The notes under the pieces are model-generated. The model searched no databases. It was not told the origin of the DNA and was given only the letters and a program-made list of their open reading frames with translations. The translations under genes were made by a program, and so were the position numbers. Below, piece after piece: positions 21,623 to 31,958 of a DNA stretch of 64,000 nt (position 1 is its first letter; each line of letters begins with the position of its first letter). The DNA lies in contig CP126204.1 in NCBI GenBank assembly GCA_030272155.1, positions 1,038,501-1,102,500 of the forward strand. The letters are read 5' to 3'. The DNA comes from Tetradesmus obliquus. Its lineage: Eukaryota; Chlorophyta; Chlorophyceae; Sphaeropleales; Scenedesmaceae.

Positions 21623-22463
21623 TGCAGGAACACTGCAGTGCCTGGCACACCTCGTGTGTGCGCGCCCATTTCCTCCCAGCTCGCACTGCAAGGCACGCCT
21701 ATTGCTGCTACTGCTTTGCAGTAGAACTACAGTGCCTGCCGCTTGCAGGAAACTGTAGTGCCTGCCCCACCTCACGTATGACGCACTTCCTTTCACTCAA
21801 GGCTGCAAGGGACGCCTAATGTTGCCACTGCTCTGCAGATTTCTCAAGTGCCTGCTGCTTGCAGGGAACTGTAGTACCTGGCGCACTTCCTACCACTCAG
21901 CTCGCACTGCAATGAACACCCATTGCTGCTACTGCCTTGCAAAAACTCTTCAGTGCCTGCAGCTTGCAGGAAACTGTAGTGCCTGCAGCTTGCAGGAAAC
22001 TGTAGTCCCTGCCTCACCTCATGTATGACGCACTTCCTCTCGCTTAGCTCGCACTGCTTTGGATCAGGCGAGTCCACACGCCCCCGCAGCGCCACCAGCA
22101 TAGGCAGCAAGCGCTCAAGCTTCCTGGCATCTGAAAGTCAAACAAAAACATCAGGAGGACAGCAGGAAGATGTGGCATAGCAGCAGTGGCAGCAGTAGCA
22201 GCAGCAGCGGCACCACATGTATGTCCAGCAGCAGTTGAGAAGTGCCCCAACTGCCTTGGCATGCATGATACAACGGAACAGAGAGCCAACTTCAACGTAA
22301 TCTGGCTCGGACCTGACAGGCTGTCCAGCACATATGCTTGAGAGACACGCCTGGCCTCCTCACTGCAGTGCTGAGCTGCTAGGTACAGCCAGCCCCCTGC
22401 AACTACGCACAGAGCCCCCGGTATCGACAGGTAGTTGTTAAGTTCCTCTCTAAAACTAGCCAT
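19130..22463 (-). CDS. SP1/MUL1-like RING E3 ubiquitin ligase
   Basis: Membrane-anchored E3 ligase of the MUL1/MAPL and plant SP1/SPL1 family, which sits in organelle outer membranes and ubiquitinates import or dynamics proteins. Exons, 5' to 3': 22463-22313, 22130-22018, 21401-21300, 20955-20807, 20228-20009, 19531-19130; 1137 nt, 378 residues, all phases consistent. Seen: an N-terminal hydrophobic segment (IPGALCVVAGGWLYLAA); a GIDE-type middle domain with MLVALRGRVDSP, EDIMLVKGPTG and FLPVGAIITVVGEL through SPFYISKKGI; a second membrane segment (LAWCLGGVGALLLARKA); an Ala/Ser linker; and a C-terminal RING with CVVC, CGHMCCCLRC and CPVC, ending KVFRT as in SP1/MUL1. Plastid versus mitochondrial location cannot be told from the sequence. 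Confidence 0.88.
19785..20360 (-). repeat. Echoes on both sides of SP1-like exon 5
   Basis: A donor-side copy at about 19860-19785 encodes KGITELHMALARRAGVYT with an ATGAG in place of the GTGAG donor. An acceptor-side copy at about 20360-20280 encodes GRYQGHKKTEKFLPVGASIT. A more decayed acceptor-side copy lies at about 20505-20440. The complete exon is 20228-20009. Confidence 0.85.
20570..20620 (-). repeat. Decayed echo of SP1-like exon 4 end
   Basis: The minus strand carries a segment resembling the exon end (ATGCAGACAGTCAGCCAG-TCAT), located about 200 bp downstream of the true donor at 20806. The donor itself is lost. Confidence 0.6.
21089..21165. repeat. Perfect 32-nt inverted repeat (hairpin) in SP1-like intron
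   Basis: Arms 21089-21120 and 21134-21165 are exact reverse complements over 32 nt, with a 13-nt loop. It lies in the intron between exons 3 and 4 of the minus-strand gene. Transcribed RNA would form a stable hairpin in the size range of a small-RNA precursor, or it may be a foldback duplication. Confidence 0.92.
21640..21910 (-). repeat. Echoes of SP1-like exon 2 end
   Basis: The minus-strand exon end encoding CELSERKCVIHE with its GTGAGG donor (true end 22018) recurs in degraded form at about 21905-21880, 21805-21767 and 21690-21650. A CTGCAGGCACTACAGTTTCC-like spacer repeats between copies. Confidence 0.8.
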
Positions 22464-22828
22464 CGTCGACGAGCTTGCTTGCGAAACTGTCGAAATGTGG
22501 TTGCTCCTTTCTTCCCACCCAGGAAGTTCAGGAAAAGATGATGCACATGTCGCACAGCACTGTCACACCGACAACAAACAGCAAAAGTCAAAGCGAACAA
22601 GCAATTGATGCAACCTCTGTCTGGTCACTACTGTCAAATGCTGAAAGCCCTGATGCGTACAGAGGGGCTGATCCCTGTGCCTCCTTCACCATTGCATGCA
22701 TGCTGACATTGCTAGCGTTTTGAAATTAAAGATCGTCTGCATCCCGCTTTTGCGTGCCACCAGCTGTCGTGTTGCCTGCACTGCACCTGTCGTCCAACAC
22801 ACATCGTGGCTGCAGATTGTAAATACTT
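22464..22828. promoter_or_regulatory. 365-bp divergent promoter region (SP1-like / MRS2)
   Basis: The start codons of the minus-strand SP1-like gene (22463) and the plus-strand MRS2 gene (22829) face away from each other across 365 bp. The region must hold both 5' UTRs and promoters. I see no specific motif I can name. It is less CAG-rich than its flanks. Confidence 0.6.
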
Positions 22829-25800
22829 ATGCAAATAGGCTACTCGGGCCCGGGGCCTGGCTTGCTGGGGTCGTCATGGCAGCGGCGAGTGCACCACCCC
22901 CTCCAGTGCAGGCCCTGCCCTGTAGCACCTCGGCAGCTGTGCATACCAAAGAGCGTAGGCCCACGCAGCGGAGGCAACAGCATAAACTGGGCCAGCTGGG
23001 CCCTCAGCAGCCTGCTGCTGGGCCGCATAAGTACTGCTGGCGCGTCAGCAGAGCAGCAGCACAGTCAGCAGCAGCACAGGCAGCGCAGCGCAGCCACCAG
23101 CAACCACAATGTTGCGTCAGTGGACAGTCAGCCCGGTCCTGCAGCGCTGGTTGGGGCTTCAGCCAAGCAGCTGCTGCAGACAGCAGTACACTCGCTGGAC
23201 ATGTTTGAACCGAGGGAGAGCTATACACTAGAAAGCCTGCAAACAGTAGATGAACAAGGCATGGATTCCCTGGAGGAGATGGGGCAAACAGGCACGCTGG
23301 CGACAGCACACATTGTGAAGGCAAACTATGAGGTAGGTGGCGAGCAGCTGCTGCGTTGTTGTTTGTTGTGCTGCAGCAGCAGCAGTTGAGTGTTGCTTTG
23401 TAGGCTGGCAGAGGCCACGGGTGATGCTGTCTTGCAGGACTGCCCTGCTGCTTAGCCAGGCAGCATCACCCGTGGCCTCTGCCAGCCTACAAAGACATCT
23501 GAAAACGGTGTATAGCATTTGCAGCATGCAGTGCAATCGCGCAGCATGAACAATAAGCAGCAGCGGGGGGCACCTTGCACACCAGGAGCTGCAGCAAGCA
23601 GCACTGCCTAGGGATGCTGCGCCAGCAACGTACCAAACGTGTCAGCTCAAGTTGTGGGGGGCTTGTGCTGCTTCAGCACTGTCAGTGCGCCGCTAGCAAA
23701 CGTTGTAAGGGCTGCGTCAGGGCCGTTGAACTTTTATCTGATACAAACAACAAGCAGTAGTTGCACAAAGCGGTGCACATCAAAATGCCGCAAGCGCAGC
23801 ACAGTAGTTGAGCGGGAGCAGCTTCCCAGTGAGGCACCGGCAGTATGTACATCCACTACCAGCAACTGCCAAGTAACGTGTTACATTTGATGTCATGTAA
23901 CTATCAACATGTTACAAACCGCAGGTGCTGCGGATGAGGCTGGCGCGGTGCGCCGCCTGCGCATCAAGCGGCGAGACCTGCTGCTGCCGCAGCACAACCA
24001 ACAACATCCTTGTAACACGTTACAAATCATATCATATCACATCACATAACAGGTGTTAATGTATCTCAAACATGAAGGTGCTGCGGCTTGATGAGGCTGG
24101 TGCGGTGCGCCGCCTGCGCATCAAACGGCGACACCCTCTGCAGGAGCATGACCTGCAACTTGTCATAAGTCCGTAACATTACGTAACACATGACAATTAA
24201 CGTCATACATGCAGGTGCTGCGGCTTGATGAGGCCGGCGCGGTGCGCCGCCTGCGCATCAAGCGGCGAGACCTGCTGCGCGAGCACGGCCTGCAGCCGCG
24301 CGACTTGCGCCGCATTGACCCTACAATTGACTTCACCAAGACCAGCCCCAGCATTACTATCAAGGAAGATGTGCTGCTGCTGAACCTGGGAGGTATCAGG
24401 TACGTGAGCATATTGTGGCTCGCAGCAGCACTCCGTAGCAGCAGCGGATGTTGCCAGTGACAGCACAAGCTGCTGTTGCTTGCGCCTGGCGCTCGTGCGC
24501 AGCAGCCAGCCTCATGCACCGCGTAGCTTACATTCCGCACTCTGCTCCGCTGCTGGTGCAATGGCACGTAATTTGAACACTGCTGCAATGTGTGCTGCCG
24601 CAGGGCCATCGTGACTGCTGACAAGGCGCTGCTGTTTGAGCCAGCTTCAGGCAACACGCGCAAGCTGCTGGACACGCTGGTGCCACGGCTGCAGGTGAGA
24701 TAGGTCAGGACGGTAGGTTGACATGCCACCCGCAGCAGCTGCTGCTGCTGCTGGTGGTGGTGCTCTGCCAGCAGCCGCTGCGGAGGCAGGGGGAACATTT
24801 GCTGCATGTTGAGATGCCACCCGCAGCTGCATGTCTGCTTGTTTGTGTAGTTGGCTTGTGCTGTGCGGTGTCAGCGCAGTTTTGTGTTGTGAGCATATGC
24901 AACCCGCAAAACGTACTTCACTTTGTATCAAACGCCGTTTCTGCTGCTGCCGCTGTGATGGTGTTGGTGTGCGTCCTGCAGGCCAGTGCAGGGCAGCGGC
25001 TGCTGGCGAAGCAGCAAGCAGCAGCAGCAGCGGCGGCTGGCAGCCAGGGTTCGCGGGACGGCCATGAGAGCGAGCTGTATCGGCGTGAGGCGTACCCAAC
25101 CAACTGGCAAGCGCGCCAGGCGGGTGCCAGGTGAGAATGCACAGCCGCAGCAGCAGCAGCAGCAGCATCTGGCTGACTTGGCATCAACACAAGCAGTAGC
25201 ATCTGTAGTGTGCAGCCCCGTGCCATTCAAGAGGCCAGCACGCACGGCAGCACTTCAGGCAAAGCATATGCGGCTGAAGAATGTTCTTTGCAAGCAGCTG
25301 TCGCAGTTGCTGGGGTGCCAGGCAAGGGAGGTGTTTACCAGACTGCAGAAAGACCAGGCTTGCCTTGCAGTGTCGCTCCGGTCATCGCTGCTGATCATGC
25401 TGCGTAAGCGCCACTGTTGCTGCTGCTGCTGCTGCTGCTGTCAGGGCTCCTCCCTTTGAGCTGGAGGTGCTGGAAGGCGTGCTCATGGTGGCCACAGGTG
25501 CGCTTGATTGCGGACACATTTGTCCGAAACTCAAGACAGCATGTGATTCGAACTTATGATGAACAGTGAAAGCCAGTCGGCAGCTATATGTCATCGTCAG
25601 CACGACAGCATGTTACCTGTCTCTTTGGCCGCGCTGCTGCAGTAGGCATAAGAGCAGCATGCAAAAAAGCCCAAAGCAATCCAACAAAGAACATCCTTGC
25701 AGGGTCTTGAAACAATTTCTGCCACGCCATAGGTGCATCTGCACGAACGTTACACATATTCCATACCATAGAGATCATTTTATATTTTATTGGGCAACGC

Positions 25801-27768
25801 GCTGTTGTTCGTTAGAACAAAAGGTTTTTTGCCTTCTTGCCTTTGGTTCTATAGAAGAAAGATAAATATTTTTTTTTGCAGCTAAGTGTGCAAACAGTAT
25901 GGCTGAAAGCATTTTTTTATATGTGTATATCTTTTATACAAATTAAAAAATTTTATTTTTTATTTTTTATTTTTTGGCTTTTATGTTTTTTTTACTATAA
26001 TCTTCTGTGAGAGTTCGAGTCTCTCTATCCGCTTTTATGGGCTTGGAGTGGATGCCTCTGTAATTCTATATTTTTTCTATTTGTATTTTATAATCTATAT
26101 TTTTTCTATTTGTATTTTTTAAAAAAATTAAATGGCAGCTTTTAACGCTTTTAAGCAGGAATGATTTTTTTAGATATACATTTTTTACTATTTTCTATTT
26201 TTAAATATGAAGCTACACTTTCACAAAGAGCAAATCCCAAAAGAGCCGGCTGGATGCCGAAGTGCTATCTGTGACGCGGCGAGTCGGGGAGCTGCTGCAG
26301 AAGCTGCCGCAGAGCATCAACTCGTCACTTTGACCGCACTTCTGTTACTTTGACCGTGCTGCTGCAGGTCGGCTGGATGCCGAGGTGCTGAGTGTGACGC
26401 GGCGAGTCGGGGAGCTGCTGCAGAAGCTGCCGCAGAGCATCAACTCGTCGCTTTGACCGCACTTCTGTTTCTTTGACCGCGCTGCTGCAGGCCGGCTGGA
26501 TGCCGAGGTGCTGAGTGTGACGCGGCGAGTCGGGGAGCTGCTGCAGAAGCTGCCGCGCGATATCAACCCTGTCAATCTAGAAGAACTACGGCGCATTAAG
26601 CAGACGCTAGTGGAACTGGAGAACAAGGTGCGCTGTTACTTTGGCAATCAAATGTGTGTAGTTATTTTGAGCATCAACCCAGTCAACCTGGAGGAGCTGC
26701 GGCGCATCAAGCAGACGCTGGTAGAGCTGGAAAACAAGGTGCTGATCGTATAGCGTGCCTTTCAGTCATGTTTGTAGCATGTCTTAGTCACTGAATGCGC
26801 CAACCCTGTCAACCTAGAGCTGCGGCGCATCAAGCAGACGCTAGTGGAGCTGGAAAACAAGGTGTGCTGTCTTTTCATGTTATATCAGATGTAGTTTACC
26901 TGTACTCATTCCTGCAATCTCTAAACCCACACACCCTTTTCGTACGTTTCAAAACCACAAAAACCCGAACCCTAAACCATGCTTACTTGTTACATTTGAA
27001 CTCTGTTTGCAGGCCGACACGCTGCGTGACATGCTGGAGCAGATCATGGACGATGAAGATTAGCTGCGAGAGCTCACTCCCACAAGGCCAAACCCTAACC
27101 GCAATCCCTGCTTGCCTTTCATGTATTTTACCTGTTTGCAGGCCGACACGCTGCGTGAGATGCTGGAGCAGATCATGGATGACGAGGATGAGCTGCGAGA
27201 GCTCAACCTCAGCAGCCGGCCGCGCCGCGAGGAGCGCCGCAAGCAGCGCGAGCGCGACCGCATGGAGCGTCAGCTCACCAGGTGAGTGGATGTTTGACTG
27301 AGGTTTGACTGAGGTTTGACTGAGGTTGTGACTGAGGTTGTTGCAGAGGTTGTTACTGAGGTTTCAATGTGGTGTGACTGCCGTTTGACTGAGGTTGTGG
27401 CTGAGGTTTGAGTGAGGTCTGACTGAGGTTTGGCTGCTTCGACGTGTGGGCGCAACCGCATGGACCACCAGCTCGCGCCGTGCATAGACGTGCCATAGAT
27501 GCCGCATTGGCTGGAATGTATGCATGCCCACATGTGTATGCATGCCCACTTTTGTGCCTGCTGTGGCTTGCTGCTGGGTTGATGTGCGAGCACGACCGCA
27601 CGCAACGCCAAGGATCTGACTGCACACACCGCCGCAACTACTGCATGTTGCTGCATTGTGCAGGGCTCGAGAAGAAATGGAGCAGACGCGGCGCAACAGC
27701 AGCTTGGACGACGAGCAGCGGCGAAACAACAGCAGCAGCAGCAGCGGCGATGGCGGCGGCGGCAGCAA

Positions 27769-27803
<35 letters not shown>

Positions 27804-30138
27804 GCATGCAGCCCGGCAGCCCTGGCGGCGGCAGCAGCAGTAGCAGCCGTGGCAGCAGCAGCAGCAGCAGTAGCTGGCCGTCAGGGCCTGGAGTGCAGCG
27901 GGGCCCTGGCTCACTGCCCTGGCCACTGCTGGCAGGGCCTTACCAGACTGCTGCTGGCAGGTGAGGACAGAGGCCTGCTGCTGCTGCTGCTGCTGCTGAC
28001 CTGTGCATTTGCTGTGTTTTCGTTGCTTGCATGTATCCTATCGCACCCCCTGTGATCTGCTGGCAGCAAACTAGCAAAGTAAAGCTAAATTCTCCTTCCA
28101 TGCATGTACACATAGGTGCAGCCCTAGCAGTAGTCGCCCTTGCACACTAGGCCCTGCTGATCTGATCTTATATGTACTAGTGCTAATCTTATACACACAA
28201 GTGTACCGGTGCTGTTTTTCTGTGTGTGAATTGCTGCTGATGTTACACACAGGTACAGCCCCAGCAGTAGTCCCCCTGGCACCCCAGGCCGTAGCTCACC
28301 CAGCAGCAGCAGCAGCAGCAGCAGTCGACTGCTAGGGCCGCACGCATTCGCAGGGCCTGCGACCACAGCAGCAGAAGCAAATGCAACAGCGCGGAGAGAG
28401 CGGCTGGCTGAGCTGTATGCGAAGCACGGCCTGCGCAGAGGCCCTGGGGGTGTGATCGTGCCGCCGCCGGGCGGTCGGGACAAGCAGCAGCGGGAGGATG
28501 ACCAGCGCTGGAGGTGGGCGGCTGCTGTTTGGAAGGAGCCAGCTGCTGCTGCATGCATGTGTTACAGTTGTGGATGCTGTATGTTGGTGGTTGGGCAGGC
28601 ACAGTTGTGTTGGCGTGTTGGATAGCAGCCTTGTGCTAGGCAGGTAAGTGTCGGCTGGCGGAGCTGTATGCAAAGCATGGCCTGCGCAGAGGCCCTGGGG
28701 GCATGATTGTGCCGCTGCCTGGCGGCAGGGACAAGCAGCAGCGGGAGGATGACCAGCGGTGGAGGTGGGCTGCTGCTGCTTGGTGGGGAGTCAGCTGCTG
28801 CTGCCCGCGTTGGTGTGGGGACGTGCAGCAACTGGCAAAGTGTCTTGTTTGCTGGTGGCTGGGCATGCGGGGGCTGTTGAAGCACGGGTGATGGCACTGA
28901 CCGCCCGAGAGCAAATGCCTTATTGCACCGATTGTCTGGCTGCCCCACCGCCGCACTGCCTCACCTTCTTACCTGCAGGGAGGAAGGCCGCTTTGAAAGC
29001 CGTGAACGTGATCGGGACCGAGACCGTGACCGCGAGGGCACGGGTGACCCCGAGGACGACTTCCAGGATGCGCAGGACGCACTGGAGGAGTTGGCTGAGC
29101 AGGAAGAAGAGGAGGAGGAGCTGGAGGAGGTGCGGCTGTGTGTGTGTGGTTTTGAGAGGGGACTGGGGCAGGGGTACTAGCCGGACATAGTTACATGTGG
29201 GCCCTGGCACCATCTTAGATGAGCCACAACAGGTTGAACACAAGGAGAGTGAGCACCGTAGAACAAAATTTCGTAGCTGTTTGTGGTGTTGCTGGATGTG
29301 GCATATCAGCTGTGGCAGGATGCGCTAGAAGAGTTGGCTGAGCAGGAAGAAGAGGAGGAGGAGCTGGAGGAGGTGCGTGGTGGCGTTCTTGATGGGGCAT
29401 TTTCATTGTCGAGGGGTGGGGGCGGTGTCTGATTCTGCAATGTGGCGGGGCTGGCTGAGCAGGAGGAGGAGCAGCTGGAGGAGGTGCGGTTGTGTGTGTG
29501 GTTTTGTAGCTGGTTGCGGTGTTGCTGGATGTGGCATGCGGAGGAGCTGGAGGAGGTGAGTGGCTGGCTTTGATGATAGAGAGAAGATGGACATCGAGTT
29601 CAGCTCGTCTTATATGTTGAATAACATGGAGCATGACATGGCATTGTAACGTGTCATGCGACATGCTGCGCCTGGTTGAGGAGGTGCTGGAGTACTACCT
29701 GCAGCGTGCGTCTGCCCCGCAGTTTGGGATGCTGAGGACGCAGTAAATCGCAATTACATATGTCTAACGTGTCACTAACTTGTCAAGTAACATGTTTGTA
29801 ACACAGGTGGAAGACCTGCTTGAGTACTACCTGCAGCGCGCGTCAGCAACGCAGTCGGAAGCTGAGCGGTTGCTGGAGGGCGCGCGCGACCTGGAGGAGA
29901 GCATAGGCGTCAGCCTTAGCGCGCGACGGTGAGCTGCAGCAGCAGCAGCAGCAGCAGCGGCAGCGTTGCGCTGTCCAGAGCATGTTTGAAATTTTCGCAG
30001 CAGCAGCTAAGGGCTGTGTGTGCGCCAAACTCTCCCTGCTGTGCTGCACCTCCATCACAGTCAGCCAGCAATGTCCGTCACACAGGTGACACCCTGTTCT
30101 GATCCTGTGACCAAGCTCTTGCTGCTGCTGCTGCTGCC

Positions 30139-30215
<77 letters not shown>

Positions 30216-30431
30216 AGGTACGAGGTCAACCGGCTTGAGCTGATGCTGTCCATGGGCAGCTTTGCTGCTGCGCTTGGGGCCATGATTGCCGGCATCTTTG
30301 GCATGAACATGCGGTCAACTCTGGAGGCCAGCTTCTGGGGCTTCTGGGGTGTCACTGGCGCCATCATCATCGGTTGCGGCTACGTGTTTGTGGCCATCAT
30401 GCGCTACACGCAGAAGAAGCGCATCCTGTGA
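22829..30431 (+). CDS. MRS2: MRS2/CorA-type magnesium transporter with large disordered insert
   Basis: Mg2+ channel of the MRS2/MGT (CorA) family, usually in mitochondrial inner or plastid membranes. Twelve exons: 22829-23332, 24215-24399, 24604-24694, 24982-25130, 25445-25497, 26491-26627, 27142-27281, 27664-27960, 28253-28513, 28979-29129, 29807-29928, 30218-30431; 2304 nt, 767 residues, every junction in phase. Seen: VLRLDEAGAVRRLRIKRRDL and IKEDVLLLNLGGIRAIVTAD in the N domain; helices EVLEGVLMVATGRLDAEVLS and LVELENK; DTLREMLEQIMDDEDEL; and two membrane segments separated by the defining GMN motif (GIFGMNMRS). A roughly 270-residue insert of Arg/Glu, Ser, Gly and acidic runs (exons 7-10) makes it far longer than typical relatives of about 400-450. 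The basic N-terminus could be a targeting peptide. The start at 22829 is the first Met in frame that I trust only moderately. Confidence 0.9.
23396..23494. repeat. Perfect 34-nt inverted repeat (hairpin) in MRS2 intron 1
   Basis: Arms 23396-23429 and 23461-23494 are exact reverse complements over 34 nt, with a 31-nt loop containing CTTGCAGG. The location, about 60 bp after the exon 1 donor, means it is transcribed with MRS2 pre-mRNA. Confidence 0.93.
23922..24160 (+). repeat. Two acceptor-side echoes of MRS2 exon 2
   Basis: Copies of GGTGCTGCGG-TGATGAGGC through the codons for RRLRIKRRDLL lie at about 23925-23995 and 24077-24150, before the complete exon at 24215. The first is frameshifted, and the second has an AAG in place of the CAG acceptor. 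Confidence 0.88.
25760..26240. other. AT-rich organelle-like island 1 in MRS2 intron 5
   Basis: About 480 bp of very AT-rich sequence (T and A homopolymers, repeated TATTTTTTCTATTTGTATTTT) sit inside an otherwise GC-rich gene. The first part (TGGGCAACGCGCT at 25791, TTCGTTAGAACAAAAGG at 25809, CTTTGGTTCTATAGAA at 25841) is collinear with 52180-52290 in island 2. The composition and palindromic motifs suggest inserted plastid or mitochondrial DNA. It abuts the first echo of exon 6 and appears to have removed that echo's acceptor. Confidence 0.7.
26001..26033 (+). pseudogene. 3' fragment of an organellar-type tRNA (trnG-like)
   Basis: A perfect T arm (GAGAG, loop TTCGAGT, CTCTC) at 26009-26025 is followed by TATCCGC and T, which is an acceptor 3' strand and discriminator. 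TATCCGC matches the acceptor typical of plastid tRNA-Gly (5' strand GCGGATA). No GCGGATA and no convincing anticodon or D arm lies upstream, so only the 3' part is present. CCA is not encoded. Confidence 0.5.
26245..26490 (+). repeat. 123-bp tandem unit: two acceptor-side echoes of MRS2 exon 6
   Basis: The segment encoding RLDAEVLSVTRRVGELLQKL starts at 26245, 26368 and 26491 (the true exon), exactly 123 bp apart. The first two continue PQSINSSL and stop at TGA, then read into CTTTGACCGC and the next acceptor. The third has the divergent continuation PRDINPVN. Identity is very high. Confidence 0.93.
26670..26865 (+). repeat. Two donor-side echoes of MRS2 exon 6
   Basis: Copies encoding INPVNLEELRRIKQTLVELE and NK with donors GTGCTG (to about 26738) and GTGTGC (to about 26861) follow the true exon end at 26627. 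The second lacks one Glu codon pair. Confidence 0.88.
27012..27063 (+). repeat. Acceptor-side echo of MRS2 exon 7
   Basis: TTTGCAG followed by codons for ADTLRDMLEQIMDDED and a TAG stop, 130 bp before the same acceptor of the true exon at 27142. Confidence 0.9.
27289..27440 (+). repeat. Minisatellite, GGTTTGACTGA-type unit
   Basis: About ten imperfect copies of an 11-14 bp unit (GGTTTGACTGA, GGTTGTGACTGA) lie immediately after the MRS2 exon 7 donor. Confidence 0.85.
28116..28763 (+). repeat. Echoes around MRS2 exon 9
   Basis: An acceptor-side copy (CAGCCCTAGCAGTAGTCGCC and following) lies at about 28117-28160. A donor-side copy encoding RLAELYAKHGLRRGPGGMIV through DDQRWR with GTGGGC lies at about 28652-28765. 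The complete exon is 28253-28513. Confidence 0.85.
29310..29560 (+). repeat. Three donor-side echoes of MRS2 exon 10
   Basis: Copies of the acidic exon end (ALEELAEQEEEEEELEE, LAEQEEEQLEE, AEELEE) with GTGCGT, GTGCGG and GTGAGT donors end at about 29371, 29482 and 29556. Each is shorter than the last. Confidence 0.88.
29675..29745 (+). repeat. Acceptor-side echo of MRS2 exon 11
   Basis: A degraded copy encoding VEEVLEYYLQRASAPQ followed by a stop precedes the true exon (VEDLLEYYLQRASATQ) at 29807. Confidence 0.85.
30118..30217 (+). repeat. Long (CTG)n at MRS2 exon 12 acceptor
   Basis: About 30 CTG units, interrupted once by CCTCTG, end at the CTGCAG acceptor of the terminal exon. The same intron begins with GTGAGCTGCAGCAGCAGC at 29929, so its two ends are complementary triplet runs. 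Confidence 0.92.
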
Positions 30432-30494
30432 GCACAGCACAGCAGCAGCAGCAGCAGCAGCGCAGCAGCGGGAGGCGTGTAGTCTGTTGCGTGT

Positions 30495-30545
30495 TTGTGG
30501 CCATCATGCGCTACACGCAGAAGAAGCACATCTTGTGAGCACAGC

Positions 30546-30578
<33 letters not shown>

Positions 30579-30653
30579 CAGCAGCGGGAGGCGTGTAGTC
30601 TGTTGCGTGTTTTTGGCCATCATGCACTACACGCAGAAGAAGCGCATCCTGTG
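30495..30653 (+). repeat. Two terminal echoes of the MRS2 last exon in the 3' UTR
   Basis: The segment GTGTTTGTGGCCATCATGCG with TACACGCAGAAGAAG, the stop and the following CAG run is repeated twice in near-exact tandem (period about 118 bp) beyond the true stop at 30431. Confidence 0.92.
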
Positions 30654-31958
30654 ATGGGGTGTGTTGGTAGCCTGTGGTGTGTTGCAAAGCGGCAGGAGGC
30701 TAGTGGTGGGCACGGTTAGCTGCGTGTGTGTGGTGAGGTGTGGCGCGTGCATGTGCGGGTGTCGTGTGTGCATGGGCTTGCTGCAGCAGTAGCGCCCTGT
30801 TACGACTGCTACACCACAGCACCGCCACTCCCGGCTCGGCCCTACTCAATGTGCAAAGTATGTTGTTTCAGTTTCAAACATTTCAGCGCACTAGTAGGTC
30901 TAGTCAGCGCTGGTGCAGAGGTCAAAAATGCACATAGCAACATCCCTAGGAAACTGCCATGGGTGTAGGCCCTGCATTGGGTGCAGCAAGTGAAGGTAGC
31001 ATTCGTAACGTCGCATGTCGCATCGCATGGTATGCTCAGAACTACGAGTCGTAGCGTGTGTGAATGTTTTTGGTGTGATGTGTGAGCGCTGATTTTTTTA
31101 CTGGCGCGTGGTAGTGGGTTTGAAGCCACCAGGCTCTGCATGCCGCGCATGCATGCTGCTGCCACACTGCCGCCAACACGCAGCGGTGCTCTGCTAGCAG
31201 GTGGTACGCTGCAGCACCACTCACCAGCAGCAGCAGCAGCAGCAGCACAGCACCAGGTGGCTCCGGGGGCACTGCGTCAGCCTGCATAGTGCTGGCTGCA
31301 GCACCTGCAGTGGGGTCTGCGTGGTGCACCACATGCTCTGCAGTCGAGTGTGTTCTCGCTCTTTCCTCTGGCGTGGTGCATTGGACCGGCTACAGTTGTA
31401 GGCGGCTTATTGTCATCAGTCGTCATGCACGTGTGTGTCTTTGGATCACTTCAATTGACATTGATCACCAAGCTTACGCGCATCGGCACTGCCGCTGTAT
31501 GCAGCTCCAGCATCAGTCGCAGATGTTGGGTGTAGAACAGGACCTGGTGCAGTGTGAGCTGTGGTTGTTTCAGTGGGTCACAGTGTCTCCACTGCTTAGT
31601 GCTCTTGGTGCTGTACACTATGCTCGGTCAATAGCAGTGACGGGACAGGTAGCAGCAGGGTGTTTCCCTGCATGAGCTAGAGAATTTCTCAGGAGTGTGT
31701 TTGTGTGGTGAGTTTGGTGCTGCCACCAGTGGTGGTGGGTGTGGATGGTTTGGCCAGCCAGCGGTGCACTGCAAACCGTGTGTTGGCGTGTCCTTCTGCT
31801 GATGAGATCGATGAGCTCTTTGCCCGATGTGGTGGCGCACAGGGGGCACTCTCATGGAGGGTAACGTTTTTGTCACTGTCTCGGAGGAGCAGTAGTGCAT
31901 GGAGTGATTGGACTCCGTTGCCCCCGAAGGGCATCGTGGCTCTTCGGGACGGCGCTGA

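Noticed and set aside
27270..27926. Minus-strand frame with poly-Cys and His/Gln minisatellite translation
   Set aside because: It is antisense to MRS2 exon 8 and the GGTTTGACTGA minisatellite and carries no domain.
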